Assembly: GCA_036365515.1 (NCBI GenBank)
Contig: CM070874.1
Span: 163,946,297 to 164,010,296 of the forward strand
Reading direction: 5' to 3'
Length of the DNA: 64,000 bases
Source of the DNA: Torymus aiolomorphi
Taxonomy: Eukaryota > Arthropoda > Insecta > Hymenoptera > Torymidae
Shown here: piece after piece, positions 44,371 through 53,386 of the stretch
How positions within the stretch are numbered: position 1 is the first letter of the stretch
How the letters are laid out: each line of letters starts with the position of its first letter
Translations under genes and position numbers: made by a program
The notes under the pieces: generated by a model
Told to the model about the DNA's origin: nothing
Database searches by the model: none
Seen by the model: only the letters and a program-made list of their open reading frames with translations

Positions 44371-45977
44371 GTATCGTTCGCAAGTGCAGTTAATGCTTCC
44401 TCATCGAACAAGCGTGCTATAGACATACCATTTTTGTCCGTTGATCTGCCTGACATACCCATGGCTAAAGAATTCAACATTGCACCTCGCTCGACTGGAA
44501 ACATTAAATGATGTCTTAACGCTTGTATGTCTGACTGTGTGTAAATACCGCTTTTTGCTAATTCGAGAGGTTCAGTATAATTCCAATTGTTTTTTGTGGC
44601 TGGTTTGAGGATAGCGGGTTTAATTCCTTTTGTGGTACCATGAGGCAGTACCGTGTACCAATCTTCGCCTAGTAGAAACATAGGTGGGATCAATGGGTTG
44701 CAAGTAGTTTCAGTACCGTATTGCTTTAAAATATGTGTTTTAGGAGATAAAAAATAATTTTTTTCGTCTTTTACTACAGGCAACTCTTGATAGCACCTTG
44801 GTGTTTCTCGTCTTTGAACATCTATTTGCACACATTTCATTAAATGAACTACTTCCCCCGCTACCAAACCCATATAACCACTTTTTTTCATTATTTGATA
44901 GGCGAACAGATCTGGTTCGGTACTTGCGATACTTAATGCGTTCGCTATAACTCTTTTTTCTAATTCGCATTTTTGCATAATTAAATCTCGATATAAGCGC
45001 TTTAATTCCCCTTTTATGTGTTTTTCGACATAAACAAATTTAGAATTAACATATGCAAAGATATCCAAGTTATGTACTGTAGGATGTTTAATTTTTCCAA
45101 ATGCTTCTATAGCAGGAGCCTCAAAGAAAAATAATTTAGGATGTTCTGTGCGTATTAAGTCATATGAGCAAACTGAAATAGTACCGACTGCCGTAAATGC
45201 AAAAGTTATTTCGCTTGACTCCATTACATAAACTGGATGTCTCTCATTTCCTTCCTCTATTATTTTATTTACATACCCCGCGTATAATTCTGAATACTTA
45301 TGTTCTTCGCATGATGACACCGGTAATGGTTCCCAGAAAGCGTACCCTGCTTCAATATCTATACATATGTCTTCATTAAATTTGCAACGAGTACCTGATT
45401 TTAGTATAACCTCATTAGCATTTAAATTCACAGGAGTATAATAATCTTGTAAGGTTATTGTGACATAACCCATGACTACCGCATCATCGAATACTCCATA
45501 CGGGTCGGAGTATGTACCTGGATTACTACAATCTCCCGCCTGATCTATTTTCCCCACAAAAGTCATTGGATAAACGATAGTCCCATTATGTTTTAAATTT
45601 GAGATAAGCTCGTCGCGAACTCTATGGCTGCGATGCACATGCATTCGCCGACATTCTTCATTAGTAATTTCGTCTAGAAACTTAACTTCCCCCCTATTCT
45701 TGTCTTTTCGATGCGAGAATGCCCCACAATATGTAACTGAACGCTTAATTTCTACCTTACATAGTCTTACATGAGTGCTTCCGAAATCGTTCAATTGTAA
45801 TAATCTAACATAAACCTTGGTAGTATTGACCACGGGCTCCGCTATGTCACATTCCCCGACGTTTATTAATGAAAATGTGGTGAGGTTCGAGACTTGCTGA
45901 GAGCAGTCGTAACCAATTATGGTATTAACTGTTTTTGATGTTAGCAGCAATGCTAGTACACAAAAAACGATTTTCAT
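44328..45977 (-). CDS. Class III glycoprotein-like gene (resembles chuvirus G), ectodomain
   Basis: Starts at ATG 45977, with a hydrophobic signal peptide (about residues 3-18, IVFCVLALLLTS) followed by IIGYDCSQQVSNLTTFSL. The ectodomain of about 520 residues has many Cys, several N-glycosylation sites (NLT, NTT, NGT), CGAFSHRKD, EAGYAFWEPLPVSSCEEHKY and a GEVVHLMKC segment near the end. This cysteine layout and N-terminus recall the glycoprotein of chuviruses (negative-strand RNA viruses), a type known to have been captured by insect retroelements. It is unlike retroviral or F-type Env. The frame ends just before the expected membrane region, which continues in the -1 frame at 44370. Its presumed role is cell binding and fusion. 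The family call is from pattern memory only. Confidence 0.55.
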   Translation of the reverse strand: MKIVFCVLALLLTSKTVNTIIGYDCSQQVSNLTTFSLINVGECDIAEPVVNTTKVYVRLLQLNDFGSTHVRLCKVEIKRSVTYCGAFSHRKDKNRGEVKFLDEITNEECRRMHVHRSHRVRDELISNLKHNGTIVYPMTFVGKIDQAGDCSNPGTYSDPYGVFDDAVVMGYVTITLQDYYTPVNLNANEVILKSGTRCKFNEDICIDIEAGYAFWEPLPVSSCEEHKYSELYAGYVNKIIEEGNERHPVYVMESSEITFAFTAVGTISVCSYDLIRTEHPKLFFFEAPAIEAFGKIKHPTVHNLDIFAYVNSKFVYVEKHIKGELKRLYRDLIMQKCELEKRVIANALSIASTEPDLFAYQIMKKSGYMGLVAGEVVHLMKCVQIDVQRRETPRCYQELPVVKDEKNYFLSPKTHILKQYGTETTCNPLIPPMFLLGEDWYTVLPHGTTKGIKPAILKPATKNNWNYTEPLELAKSGIYTQSDIQALRHHLMFPVERGAMLNSLAMGMSGRSTDKNGMSIARLFDEEALTALANDTWKKYGVNFYLSVL

Positions 45978-46019
45978 CTGCAAACATTACAAAGTATTAA
46001 TCTTTTTGATTTCAAGAAA

Positions 46020-46387
46020 AGAAAATGGCAAAAATGCTCTATTTATCATAAAGAAAAAGAGAACATCATAGAAACTGCACTAATGTTAAAACAGTAACAT
46101 ATATCAAAATTAACTTAAAAAAAAAATAATAGTTGGTTTAAAATAATAAAATTAATAGTATTACTAGTTTTCTCTTTTTCGCATTTTTGCTATTTATTAG
46201 TTATAATATATTTTGCGTTATATTTATAGTTATAATAATATTTTTATAGTTATAATAATATATTTTGCGTAGTAAATATTAACCTACTACAACGTGCCAT
46301 TATCAAAGAAATCGTGCTTATTATCCTTATTTATATATAATGTAACTTAGAAAGCAAGCGTAGGATTAGGTATGTTAAAGCAACGAT
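46020..46387. other. AT-rich spacer between integrase and the glycoprotein gene
   Basis: Contains short imperfect duplications (TAGTTATAATAATAT twice near 46225-46265, and TATTTTGCGT twice). No frame is supported. A splice acceptor for a subgenomic envelope mRNA would be expected here; none can be fixed by eye. Confidence 0.4.
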
Positions 46388-48202
46388 TTAAGCTTGTTTT
46401 TGCTCTACATGTGATTTGCGCAGGCGATTAATGTGCACTATTTTACTTTTAGTACTACTTAATTGTATCCTCACATTTCCATTTACAGAAACGTCTAAAA
46501 CTAAATACGGCCCCGTATATTGACTATCAAATTTGTGTGGTTTCGGTCCCTTTTGCAACCACACGTAGTCCCCAATTTTTAATGTTAAATGATTTACTTT
46601 TCTGTCATAGTATTTTTTTGATCTTATTTTGGCTCGCAATAAATTTTCTCTTGCTATATTTTGCAAGTAGTTTATTCGTGTTATGAGAGTTTCCATATAG
46701 CCCTTATAAGTAGGCGCTAGATCCTCACTTTCTATCGGCTCACTACCTGGCGTTCGAGCTAAACGACCAAATACTAATTCGAAAGGTGAGTGCCATGTTG
46801 CCTCACTTATGCCTGTGTTAAAATTAAATGTTGCTAACTCTATATAGTCATCCCAATCCGACTTATTTTCTTGCACAAAAAATTTTAAAAACTCGATAAG
46901 ACTTGAATGTGATCTCTCCAAGGACCCATTTGTTTGTGGATGAAAAGCCGTAGTGTTGACTTGTTTGATTCTAAATCTTTTTGCCACTCGTTTCATTAAT
47001 TTGCTCATAAAATTAGTGCCCTGATCCGTTAAAATAACTCGCGGTGCCCCGAACACACATATGACCCTCTTAATTAGACTGTTTGAAACGTCTATTGCTG
47101 TAGTTTGTGCTAATGGTTCCGCTATTGCAAATTTCGTAAATAAATCTTGGAAGGTTAATATATACTCATTGCCTTTATTAGATCTAGGCAATGGCCCTAC
47201 AATATCCATACTAATGCGATCCATCGCATGTGCCCCAGAGTTAGTAATAATCATTGGCACACGTGTTTTTACCCTGACTAATTTTTTTAATTGACACTGC
47301 ACACATTTTCGAATAAAATCCTGTACATCTTCTTTTAAATTTTCCCAGTTGTAAGCTTGTTTAATTCTTTTGTATGTCTTAGTAACTCCCCTATGTCCGC
47401 CTATTACCGAGCTGTGTGCTTCTTGCATAATGGGGTCCCTTTCCTCGAGGGGAGGATACCTGACTATCCCTAAACACACTACCAGTTTGATGGTACTCTT
47501 AGAAAATGGATCTCTTAATTTTCTTATTACTTGTTCCCATTCTAAATTTTCTATTATTTCCGTTTTTGCTATACTTATCGACCGCGCGTCGATTTTGTTT
47601 AAGATTGGTAGTAAATTAGTACAAAGTAAACTTAAATTATTGTTTATTATGCTCAAGCCTACTCTGTTTTGCGTACGTAGTGGCATGACTATGTGTATTT
47701 TAGAATTTGTTTTTATAACTTCTGGTATTCCTATTGTTAAATTTTTAAAACGTGGGAGCTTGTTCTGTAATTTTAATTGCATGGCACCGTCGTCGCATGG
47801 TTCACCTTCGGATGTAACAAAATACAAATAATTATCTTTTCTCATAAATAATTTTTCACGGCAGAAAATAGTTGAATGAGTCGGGTTTAAATTTTCCAAC
47901 ATAATTTCATCTTCCATCTCCCCGTTTTCTTTCGATAGTTTGTCTCTCTCCTCTTCCTCCGAGAGAAGGTTACTCTTATTCATGTTGGTCTGTGGGTCAC
48001 CCCTACTTCGTGTTTCGTTCAGTATGCTATTGTCTTCCTCGCCTTCGGTTCCCGCTGATGCGGTAATATGTTGTGCATCTCTACCGCTGACCTTTTCCTT
48101 TTCTATTACGCATTTATTTTTATCGTTTTTCGGCAGTTTTTTCTTTTCTGCTTCAATGTTTTCTTTGTTCCGCTCACGGGCTATGCGTCCCCTCGTGACC
48201 AT
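46388..48202 (-). CDS. pol: Pol: integrase, with a charged N-terminal extension
   Basis: 604 codons from ATG 48202. Residues 1-115 are Lys/Glu-rich and probably disordered. A zinc-binding HHCC domain follows (HSSVIGGH...CVQCQ). The catalytic core shows Asp in MDIVGPLPRS, Asp in LTDQGTNF and Glu in NGSLERSH, the DDE triad that joins viral DNA to the target. The C-terminal part (KIGDYVWLQKG, YTGPYLVLD) is SH3-like, as in Gypsy integrases. All key residues are present. The frame is -1 relative to RNase H, with an overlap of 22 bp. This could be natural or an indel near CCCC at 48189-48192. Confidence 0.88.
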   Translation of the reverse strand: MVTRGRIARERNKENIEAEKKKLPKNDKNKCVIEKEKVSGRDAQHITASAGTEGEEDNSILNETRSRGDPQTNMNKSNLLSEEEERDKLSKENGEMEDEIMLENLNPTHSTIFCREKLFMRKDNYLYFVTSEGEPCDDGAMQLKLQNKLPRFKNLTIGIPEVIKTNSKIHIVMPLRTQNRVGLSIINNNLSLLCTNLLPILNKIDARSISIAKTEIIENLEWEQVIRKLRDPFSKSTIKLVVCLGIVRYPPLEERDPIMQEAHSSVIGGHRGVTKTYKRIKQAYNWENLKEDVQDFIRKCVQCQLKKLVRVKTRVPMIITNSGAHAMDRISMDIVGPLPRSNKGNEYILTFQDLFTKFAIAEPLAQTTAIDVSNSLIKRVICVFGAPRVILTDQGTNFMSKLMKRVAKRFRIKQVNTTAFHPQTNGSLERSHSSLIEFLKFFVQENKSDWDDYIELATFNFNTGISEATWHSPFELVFGRLARTPGSEPIESEDLAPTYKGYMETLITRINYLQNIARENLLRAKIRSKKYYDRKVNHLTLKIGDYVWLQKGPKPHKFDSQYTGPYLVLDVSVNGNVRIQLSSTKSKIVHINRLRKSHVEQKQA

Positions 48203-48777
48203 ATTATGAACGCACTCCTCCCCGTTTGTTCGGTGACCGCCTCTTTTTCTTGCTCTTGCTCTTTTAGTTTTTCAGCCAGGGCAGCACTTCTTGTGACAAT
48301 TAACACTCGATCCACCGGATTTCGAGAGAGAGCATCCGCTACATTCATTCTCCCTGGTCTGTATATCACCTCAAAATCATATTCGGCCAGTGTTAAACGC
48401 CACCTCATAACACGTGAATTTGGATCTTTATGTGTCTGCATCCATACTAGAGGGCGATGGTCAGTAATTACATAGAATTTTCTCCCAAAAAGATAAGGTC
48501 TAAAATGTTTTATAGAAAATACCAACGCTAGTCCCTCTTTATTGAATGTATCCCATCTTCCCTCTACCTCTGATAACACACGTGAGACATATGCAACTGG
48601 TTGATCATAGCCTATTTTACCCTGAGATAAAATTCCTCCTATCGCATAACCCGATGCGTCTGTAGTTAGGTTAAAAGGTAGTTCGAAATTTGGAAAAGCT
48701 AATATAGGTTCTTTACATAATTTATCACGTAGAATTTCAAAAGCATACTGCGTATCATCGGTCCATTTAAATTCCAT
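48181..48777 (-). CDS. pol: Pol: RNase H domain
   Basis: 198 codons beginning in the RT connection region. RNase H motifs are visible: NLTTDASGYAIGG (Asp), FNKEGLALVFSIKHFR (Glu) and YVITDHRPLVWM (Asp), then GRMNVADALSR, which ends the domain in Gypsy Pol. It degrades RNA in the RNA-DNA hybrid. Its frame is the same as the RT frame, with a broken stretch of about 200 bp between (48778-48972) that carries two T-runs. Its end overlaps the integrase frame by 22 bp at a C4 run. Confidence 0.85.
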   Translation of the reverse strand: MEFKWTDDTQYAFEILRDKLCKEPILAFPNFELPFNLTTDASGYAIGGILSQGKIGYDQPVAYVSRVLSEVEGRWDTFNKEGLALVFSIKHFRPYLFGRKFYVITDHRPLVWMQTHKDPNSRVMRWRLTLAEYDFEVIYRPGRMNVADALSRNPVDRVLIVTRSAALAEKLKEQEQEKEAVTEQTGRSAFIIWSRGDA

Positions 48778-48972
48778 TTCTTTTTTTAATAAGTTTGTGA
48801 GAGGTTTAGCTATTTTTGAAAATTGATGAATGAAGCGTCTGTAATAGCCTGCTAAACCTAAAAATTGTTTAATATTTTTTTGCGTTTTTTGGCACTGGAT
48901 AATTCCGAACAGCTTCCAGCTTCCTTGGATCTGGCCTTACGCCCTCTGCGCTTATTAAATGCCCTAAATAAG

Positions 48973-51051
48973 TTACTTTTTTTTGAAAAATTCACATTTT
49001 TCCGGTTGTACTTTTAATACCGCCTTTCGTAATCTGATGAATAATCTTTCTAATCTTTGTATGTGTTCAGCAAACGTGCGTGAGTAAACAATTATATCGT
49101 CAATAAAACAAAATAATTCCTTATTAACTAAACCCGCGAGCGCTATAGATAGTGCTCTTGAAAATGTCGCCGGCATAGTTCTTAGCCCAAAACTACCTCG
49201 ATTAAAGTGATAGAGCCCACCATTTGTCACAAAAGCTGTTTTGTGGCGGTCGCGCTCATCGATTTCTAACTGATGGTAGCCTGATGCGAGATCGAACACA
49301 GAGAAGTATTTTGATCCTCCCAACTGGTCAAGTATTTCGTTAATATTTGGAAGAGGAAATTGATCATCGAGTGTTTCGTTTAATTTTCGATAATCAATTA
49401 CCATTCTGTACTTTCTATTGCCATGTATATCTTCTTTCTTTGGTACTAAAAAACAAGGACTAGAGTATGAAGATGTAGAAGGCTCAATTATGCCATTTGC
49501 CAATAACTCTGCAACTTGTCTTTCTATCTCGTTTTTATGCACTGGTGGCAATCGAAACTGTTTTGAAGTAACTGGCACTTCATCTACGGTTGGGATAGTT
49601 AATTTTAATATAGGTGTAGCCGTTAATTTTTCACCCGGAATGTGAAAAATATCGCTAAATCTTTCTATTAATTTTGTTATCTCTGTACGCTCTTCTGACA
49701 GCAAATGTTCAAAACGCAATAAAGATTTAATCTGACCGACGCGTTCGTTTGACAAAACTCTTTCTACCCGACAAATTACATGTTTCTCAATTTTTGAATT
49801 TGTAGATTTCCCTTTAAGAAGTTTTTTCCACTTTTCTATTACTTCTAAACAATCATCAATCAGATATGTGCACGATGAGTCGTCGAATGATCTGAGCTCA
49901 AAATGCGTTTTTAAATCGCGAAACATTTTGTAGTGCTCGTTAAAAAACTCATTCTTATTTATTATCTTCAACAATATTTCAATTAATATTTCTATATCTT
50001 CGGCATTATCATATAAAATACTGTAATTTGCTTGGCTTTGATTGAGTAACTTTTGTAACATTATCAATCTTTCAAAAATGAACTCCTCATTAATTCCTTG
50101 ATTGTTACTTGTATTAAAATTTGCTTTGTCTTTCTTTTTCTTAGAATTATCTCCAGAATTTAATTTAGCATTTATATCCAAACTTGATTCCTCTTTCCCT
50201 TTTGAGTTAGAATTTTTATTTTGTTCTGAATTTCTTTTCGAATTTTCGTTTGCACTCGAGTTTGTTTTAATCCAAGACGAAAAATTTTCTTTAGAGTTTG
50301 ATTTCAAATTTTCTTTTGAATTTGAAAAATTTTTATTAGAATTTGGATTTGAGCTAGGATTTTTATTAGAGTTCGCACTCGAGTTAGGATTTTGATAAAA
50401 ATTCGCAATTGAGTTAGAATTTTGACAAGAATTTGCATTTAAGTTAAAATTTTGATAAGAATTTGTAATTGGGTTAGCGTTTTTACAAGAATTTGTACTT
50501 GTATTGAGATTTTGACAAGAGTTTGTACTTGAGTTAGGATTTTGACAAGAATTTTTATTCAAGTTAGAATTTTGATAAGAATTTATGATTGAGTTAGAAT
50601 TTTGACAAGAATTTGTTCTTGCATTAGGATTTTGACAAGAGTTTGTAACTGAGTTAGAATTTTGATTTACTTTGTGATTTTCTTTTGAATTTAATAAATT
50701 AACGTCTTCATTAGAATTTGATATAAAAGTAGAATTTGATTTAGAATTTTCATTTGAATTTGATCTAAAAGTAGAATTTGTTTTCGAATTTTCGTTTGAA
50801 TTTAACAAACTAAATTTCACATCTCTCAAGTGGAGATTTTCGTCAGCGTTTGAGCTAACTCCAATAATTATTTTTAAATTTTTATAAGAGTCCAATTTTA
50901 ATGTGACATTTTGATTTGCAAAATTTATTTCTTTTATATTATGTAAACTTAAAATCTCTTCTGTTTCAAGTTTAGCTTGCTCCCGGTTGCTGGTGACCGT
51001 TCCTATTTCGATAAAGTTACTTTTGACTTGTGTTGGAGTTTGGGGTTCCAC
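48973..51051 (-). CDS. pol: Pol: Asn/Ser/Lys-rich insert followed by reverse transcriptase
   Basis: 692 codons, opened by a non-ATG codon because it continues an upstream frame. Residues of about 85-300 are low complexity, with a repeated motif of about 12 residues such as TNSCQNPNSS, and no known fold. Reverse transcriptase follows (about 440-690): YRMVIDYRKLN, YFSVFDLASGYHQLEI with the first catalytic Asp, and CFIDDIIVYS with the catalytic Asp pair. It copies the RNA genome into DNA. The frame stops after EKCEFFKKK beside a T8 run (48977-48984), and the connector to RNase H is split between frames. The Asn-rich insert between protease and RT is unusual. Confidence 0.85.
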   Translation of the reverse strand: MEPQTPTQVKSNFIEIGTVTSNREQAKLETEEILSLHNIKEINFANQNVTLKLDSYKNLKIIIGVSSNADENLHLRDVKFSLLNSNENSKTNSTFRSNSNENSKSNSTFISNSNEDVNLLNSKENHKVNQNSNSVTNSCQNPNARTNSCQNSNSIINSYQNSNLNKNSCQNPNSSTNSCQNLNTSTNSCKNANPITNSYQNFNLNANSCQNSNSIANFYQNPNSSANSNKNPSSNPNSNKNFSNSKENLKSNSKENFSSWIKTNSSANENSKRNSEQNKNSNSKGKEESSLDINAKLNSGDNSKKKKDKANFNTSNNQGINEEFIFERLIMLQKLLNQSQANYSILYDNAEDIEILIEILLKIINKNEFFNEHYKMFRDLKTHFELRSFDDSSCTYLIDDCLEVIEKWKKLLKGKSTNSKIEKHVICRVERVLSNERVGQIKSLLRFEHLLSEERTEITKLIERFSDIFHIPGEKLTATPILKLTIPTVDEVPVTSKQFRLPPVHKNEIERQVAELLANGIIEPSTSSYSSPCFLVPKKEDIHGNRKYRMVIDYRKLNETLDDQFPLPNINEILDQLGGSKYFSVFDLASGYHQLEIDERDRHKTAFVTNGGLYHFNRGSFGLRTMPATFSRALSIALAGLVNKELFCFIDDIIVYSRTFAEHIQRLERLFIRLRKAVLKVQPEKCEFFKKK

Positions 51052-51082
51052 GGGAAAATTTATGAGTCGAAAAACTTCCTCT

Positions 51083-51564
51083 TTATTCTGACTTAGAATT
51101 TTTTTTTATAGCTTCAGCCGTATCTTCAGTTTTCTTTTCACTCCTATTTTTATGTTTTATAATTTCCGAGTATACTTCCTCCGCTGTATCATTCTGGTCT
51201 ACTTTGTGTGCGTAATTAATGCGTTTACTAGAATTTACTAAAGTTTTTTCATTTTTTTCATAGAACGGAATAGACAAATCACCAATGATCAGTTGTTTAG
51301 TTCCATAGTCGATTTTTGTTCCTAACTGAGAGAAAAAATCACTCCCTAGTAATCCATCTTCGTTTATTGGAAAATCGTTATTCACAATATGAAATTCAAT
51401 GGCGAATTTAAAAAATATAGTTTTATTTTACCTAAAGTAAAAATGCTACTGTCTGTTATGCCTTTCAATTCCAAAATTTCATTTTTATTAATTGCTGTTT
51501 TTTCAGCTAAATTGTTCTTTTTTAACAGATTTGGTCCCGCGCCTGAATCTAATATTAAAAACAT
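51083..51564 (-). CDS. Retroviral-type aspartic protease, frame broken
   Basis: The first piece (51564-51382) has LILDSGAGPNLLKK, with the Asp-Ser-Gly-Ala active site of retropepsins. The second (51385-51083) has GLLGSDFF, the second conserved segment of Gypsy proteases. The frame changes between them near an A6 run (51410-51415). Another break lies near a T9 run (51099-51107) before the next domain. The enzyme matures Gag and Pol; each active unit is a dimer. It is in the -1 frame relative to gag. Confidence 0.78.
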
Positions 51565-51620
51565 TTCTCTGTTATTACTCGGATTACTAAAGGAAATTAT
51601 TGGTGATTTGCTATTTTCGC

Positions 51621-53324
51621 TTAACCGAACGTGTCTTTGGATGATTGCAGATTGTTCTGCTTTTCGTCTGGGCGCTTTACTAAGTCCGTCTCCCGTCTCG
51701 CGCCTTGTTGACGGGGACTCTGACTGTTTCCCGCCTGTACTTGTGTATTTCTCTGACTATTGTTGTATGCGAGTTTTCGACAGTTTATTATTTCATGCCC
51801 CTCTTTTTTACAATATCGACAAAATAATTTCGTTAGTTCATTATTTGAAAATGTGGCGTTCTGTCTTTGTACATATTGGTCTCCCGTATTTCGTGGAGCC
51901 TGCGCGGGTCTATCCTGTGTCCATTGTGTCGGCGCGCCCGATCTCCGCGGGTCCACCCAGGTAGGTAATGGTTGCCTATTTTGGAAGTTTGGTGGTTTCC
52001 CTGTGTATTGCCAGCAGTTTAAAGCAATATGACCTCTTCTGTTACATATTTGACACGTTTCTATAGTTTTACTATCCACTAAATATAATTTATCTTCTCT
52101 TGAAGAATTAGTTTTCTTTTCTGTAATTATTTTAATAGTGTCATTTAATTCTTCTGGCTCATAACACACGAAGTCCCTTTCGATTTCTATTGCTTCCGCA
52201 GTGGCCTTTTCTAAAGTTCTTGCTTCTCCCATGCGTGCTTTAATTACCCAATGTAGACCTCGAATAAAAAATTTTACCAAGTCTTTTTCCAATGCTTTTT
52301 GAGAATCTCGCGTAGATCTCTTCTCACGATGTTCTGACTCAGTAATTTCGTGTCCTATCGCACGCACTCTATTTGAAAAAACTACTACGCTTTCATCGCG
52401 TTTTTGTTTTACACTAGCTAATTGCCCGTGTAGTTGGTGATACGTTTTAGCCGAACCGAAAATATTGTCGAAAAAATTCGCTATATCATTTATTGATTCA
52501 AATATCTTTTTTGCTGCACTTTTTAGTGCCTCGCCGTATAAACGTAATTTTATTAATTTTGCTAAATCTACCTCAAATTGTTCTGGGATAATGCTACATG
52601 CTTCCCGACAGCCTTGTATAAATTGTGTTAAAGGAATATTTACTCCATTATATTTCGGAATTAATTCTAACGCGTCCTTAATTGACAACGGCCTAACTTG
52701 CCCTAGGGTACTGTTTCCGGAAAAATTATTCATCCTTTGTGACAAATTATACTTTGGATTTATCAAATATGTATCCGAATTAAATGGTGTGCTGTATTTA
52801 AGCTGATCGTTAGGTAAAAAAAAATTTTCGCCGTTTCCTGAACTTATTTTATTTTTTTCCTCGTCTGATGATTTTTGTAAAGATGTTTTATTATTTTTTA
52901 ATATGGAATAAAATTTTGTGTTGTCGGCCGTAATTTCTGGATTATCGAAACTTATGTTGTTGATTATTAATTCCGATTTTGCTGTTACAGCCCCCGTGAT
53001 ATATTCGATAATATATTTTGGATCGATTCTTTGATTTATTAAATCTCCGAGCGCTTCAATTAAATATTTATCTTAACAACATTCTATTATATCGTCTTTA
53101 CTAACATGATCTGTTAAAATTTCAATAAGTGATTCTATTCTTTTATCCTTTGTTTGCACTTCCGCGTCTAGAAAACCGCTTTCGTTACGGCTTTTAAAGA
53201 AATCTAAAATATTTGTTAGCGTTTGTCCCTCTGGTAAGTTAGGTTTTAGTTTTAACGCCTGTTTTAGCAGAATAGCCTCTGCTTCTTCATTACGCCTATC
53301 GTCACCTTCCTTGGCTACCGACAT
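51621..53324 (-). CDS. gag: Gag polyprotein, with one in-frame stop
   Basis: The gene starts at ATG 53324 and stays in one frame to TAA at 51621, except for a single TAA at 53075-53073. The part before the stop is about 83 codons; 102 open codons and then 381 residues follow in the same frame. The middle (about 52640-52150) is helical and capsid-like. Two CCHC zinc knuckles are visible: CQICNRRGHIALNC and CRYCKKEGHEIINC. These bind RNA during particle assembly. The C-terminal tail is Gln/Asn-rich. Protease follows in the -1 frame, as in many Gypsy elements. The internal stop is either a mutation or a site of readthrough. Confidence 0.82.
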
Positions 53325-53367
53325 ATCATTCAAGCCCGCAAAACAAAAACTATCTGCCTAATCCTTT

Positions 53368-53384
53368 CTAAGGAGGGGCCCCCA
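53368..53384 (-). other. Primer-binding site
   Basis: On the minus strand, two bases after the 5' LTR, the sequence reads TGGGGGCCCCTCCTTAG. TGG at this place is complementary to the CCA end of a tRNA. The first bases resemble those used with tRNA-Pro, but the match is not long enough to name the tRNA. Confidence 0.65.
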
Positions 53385-53386
53385 AT

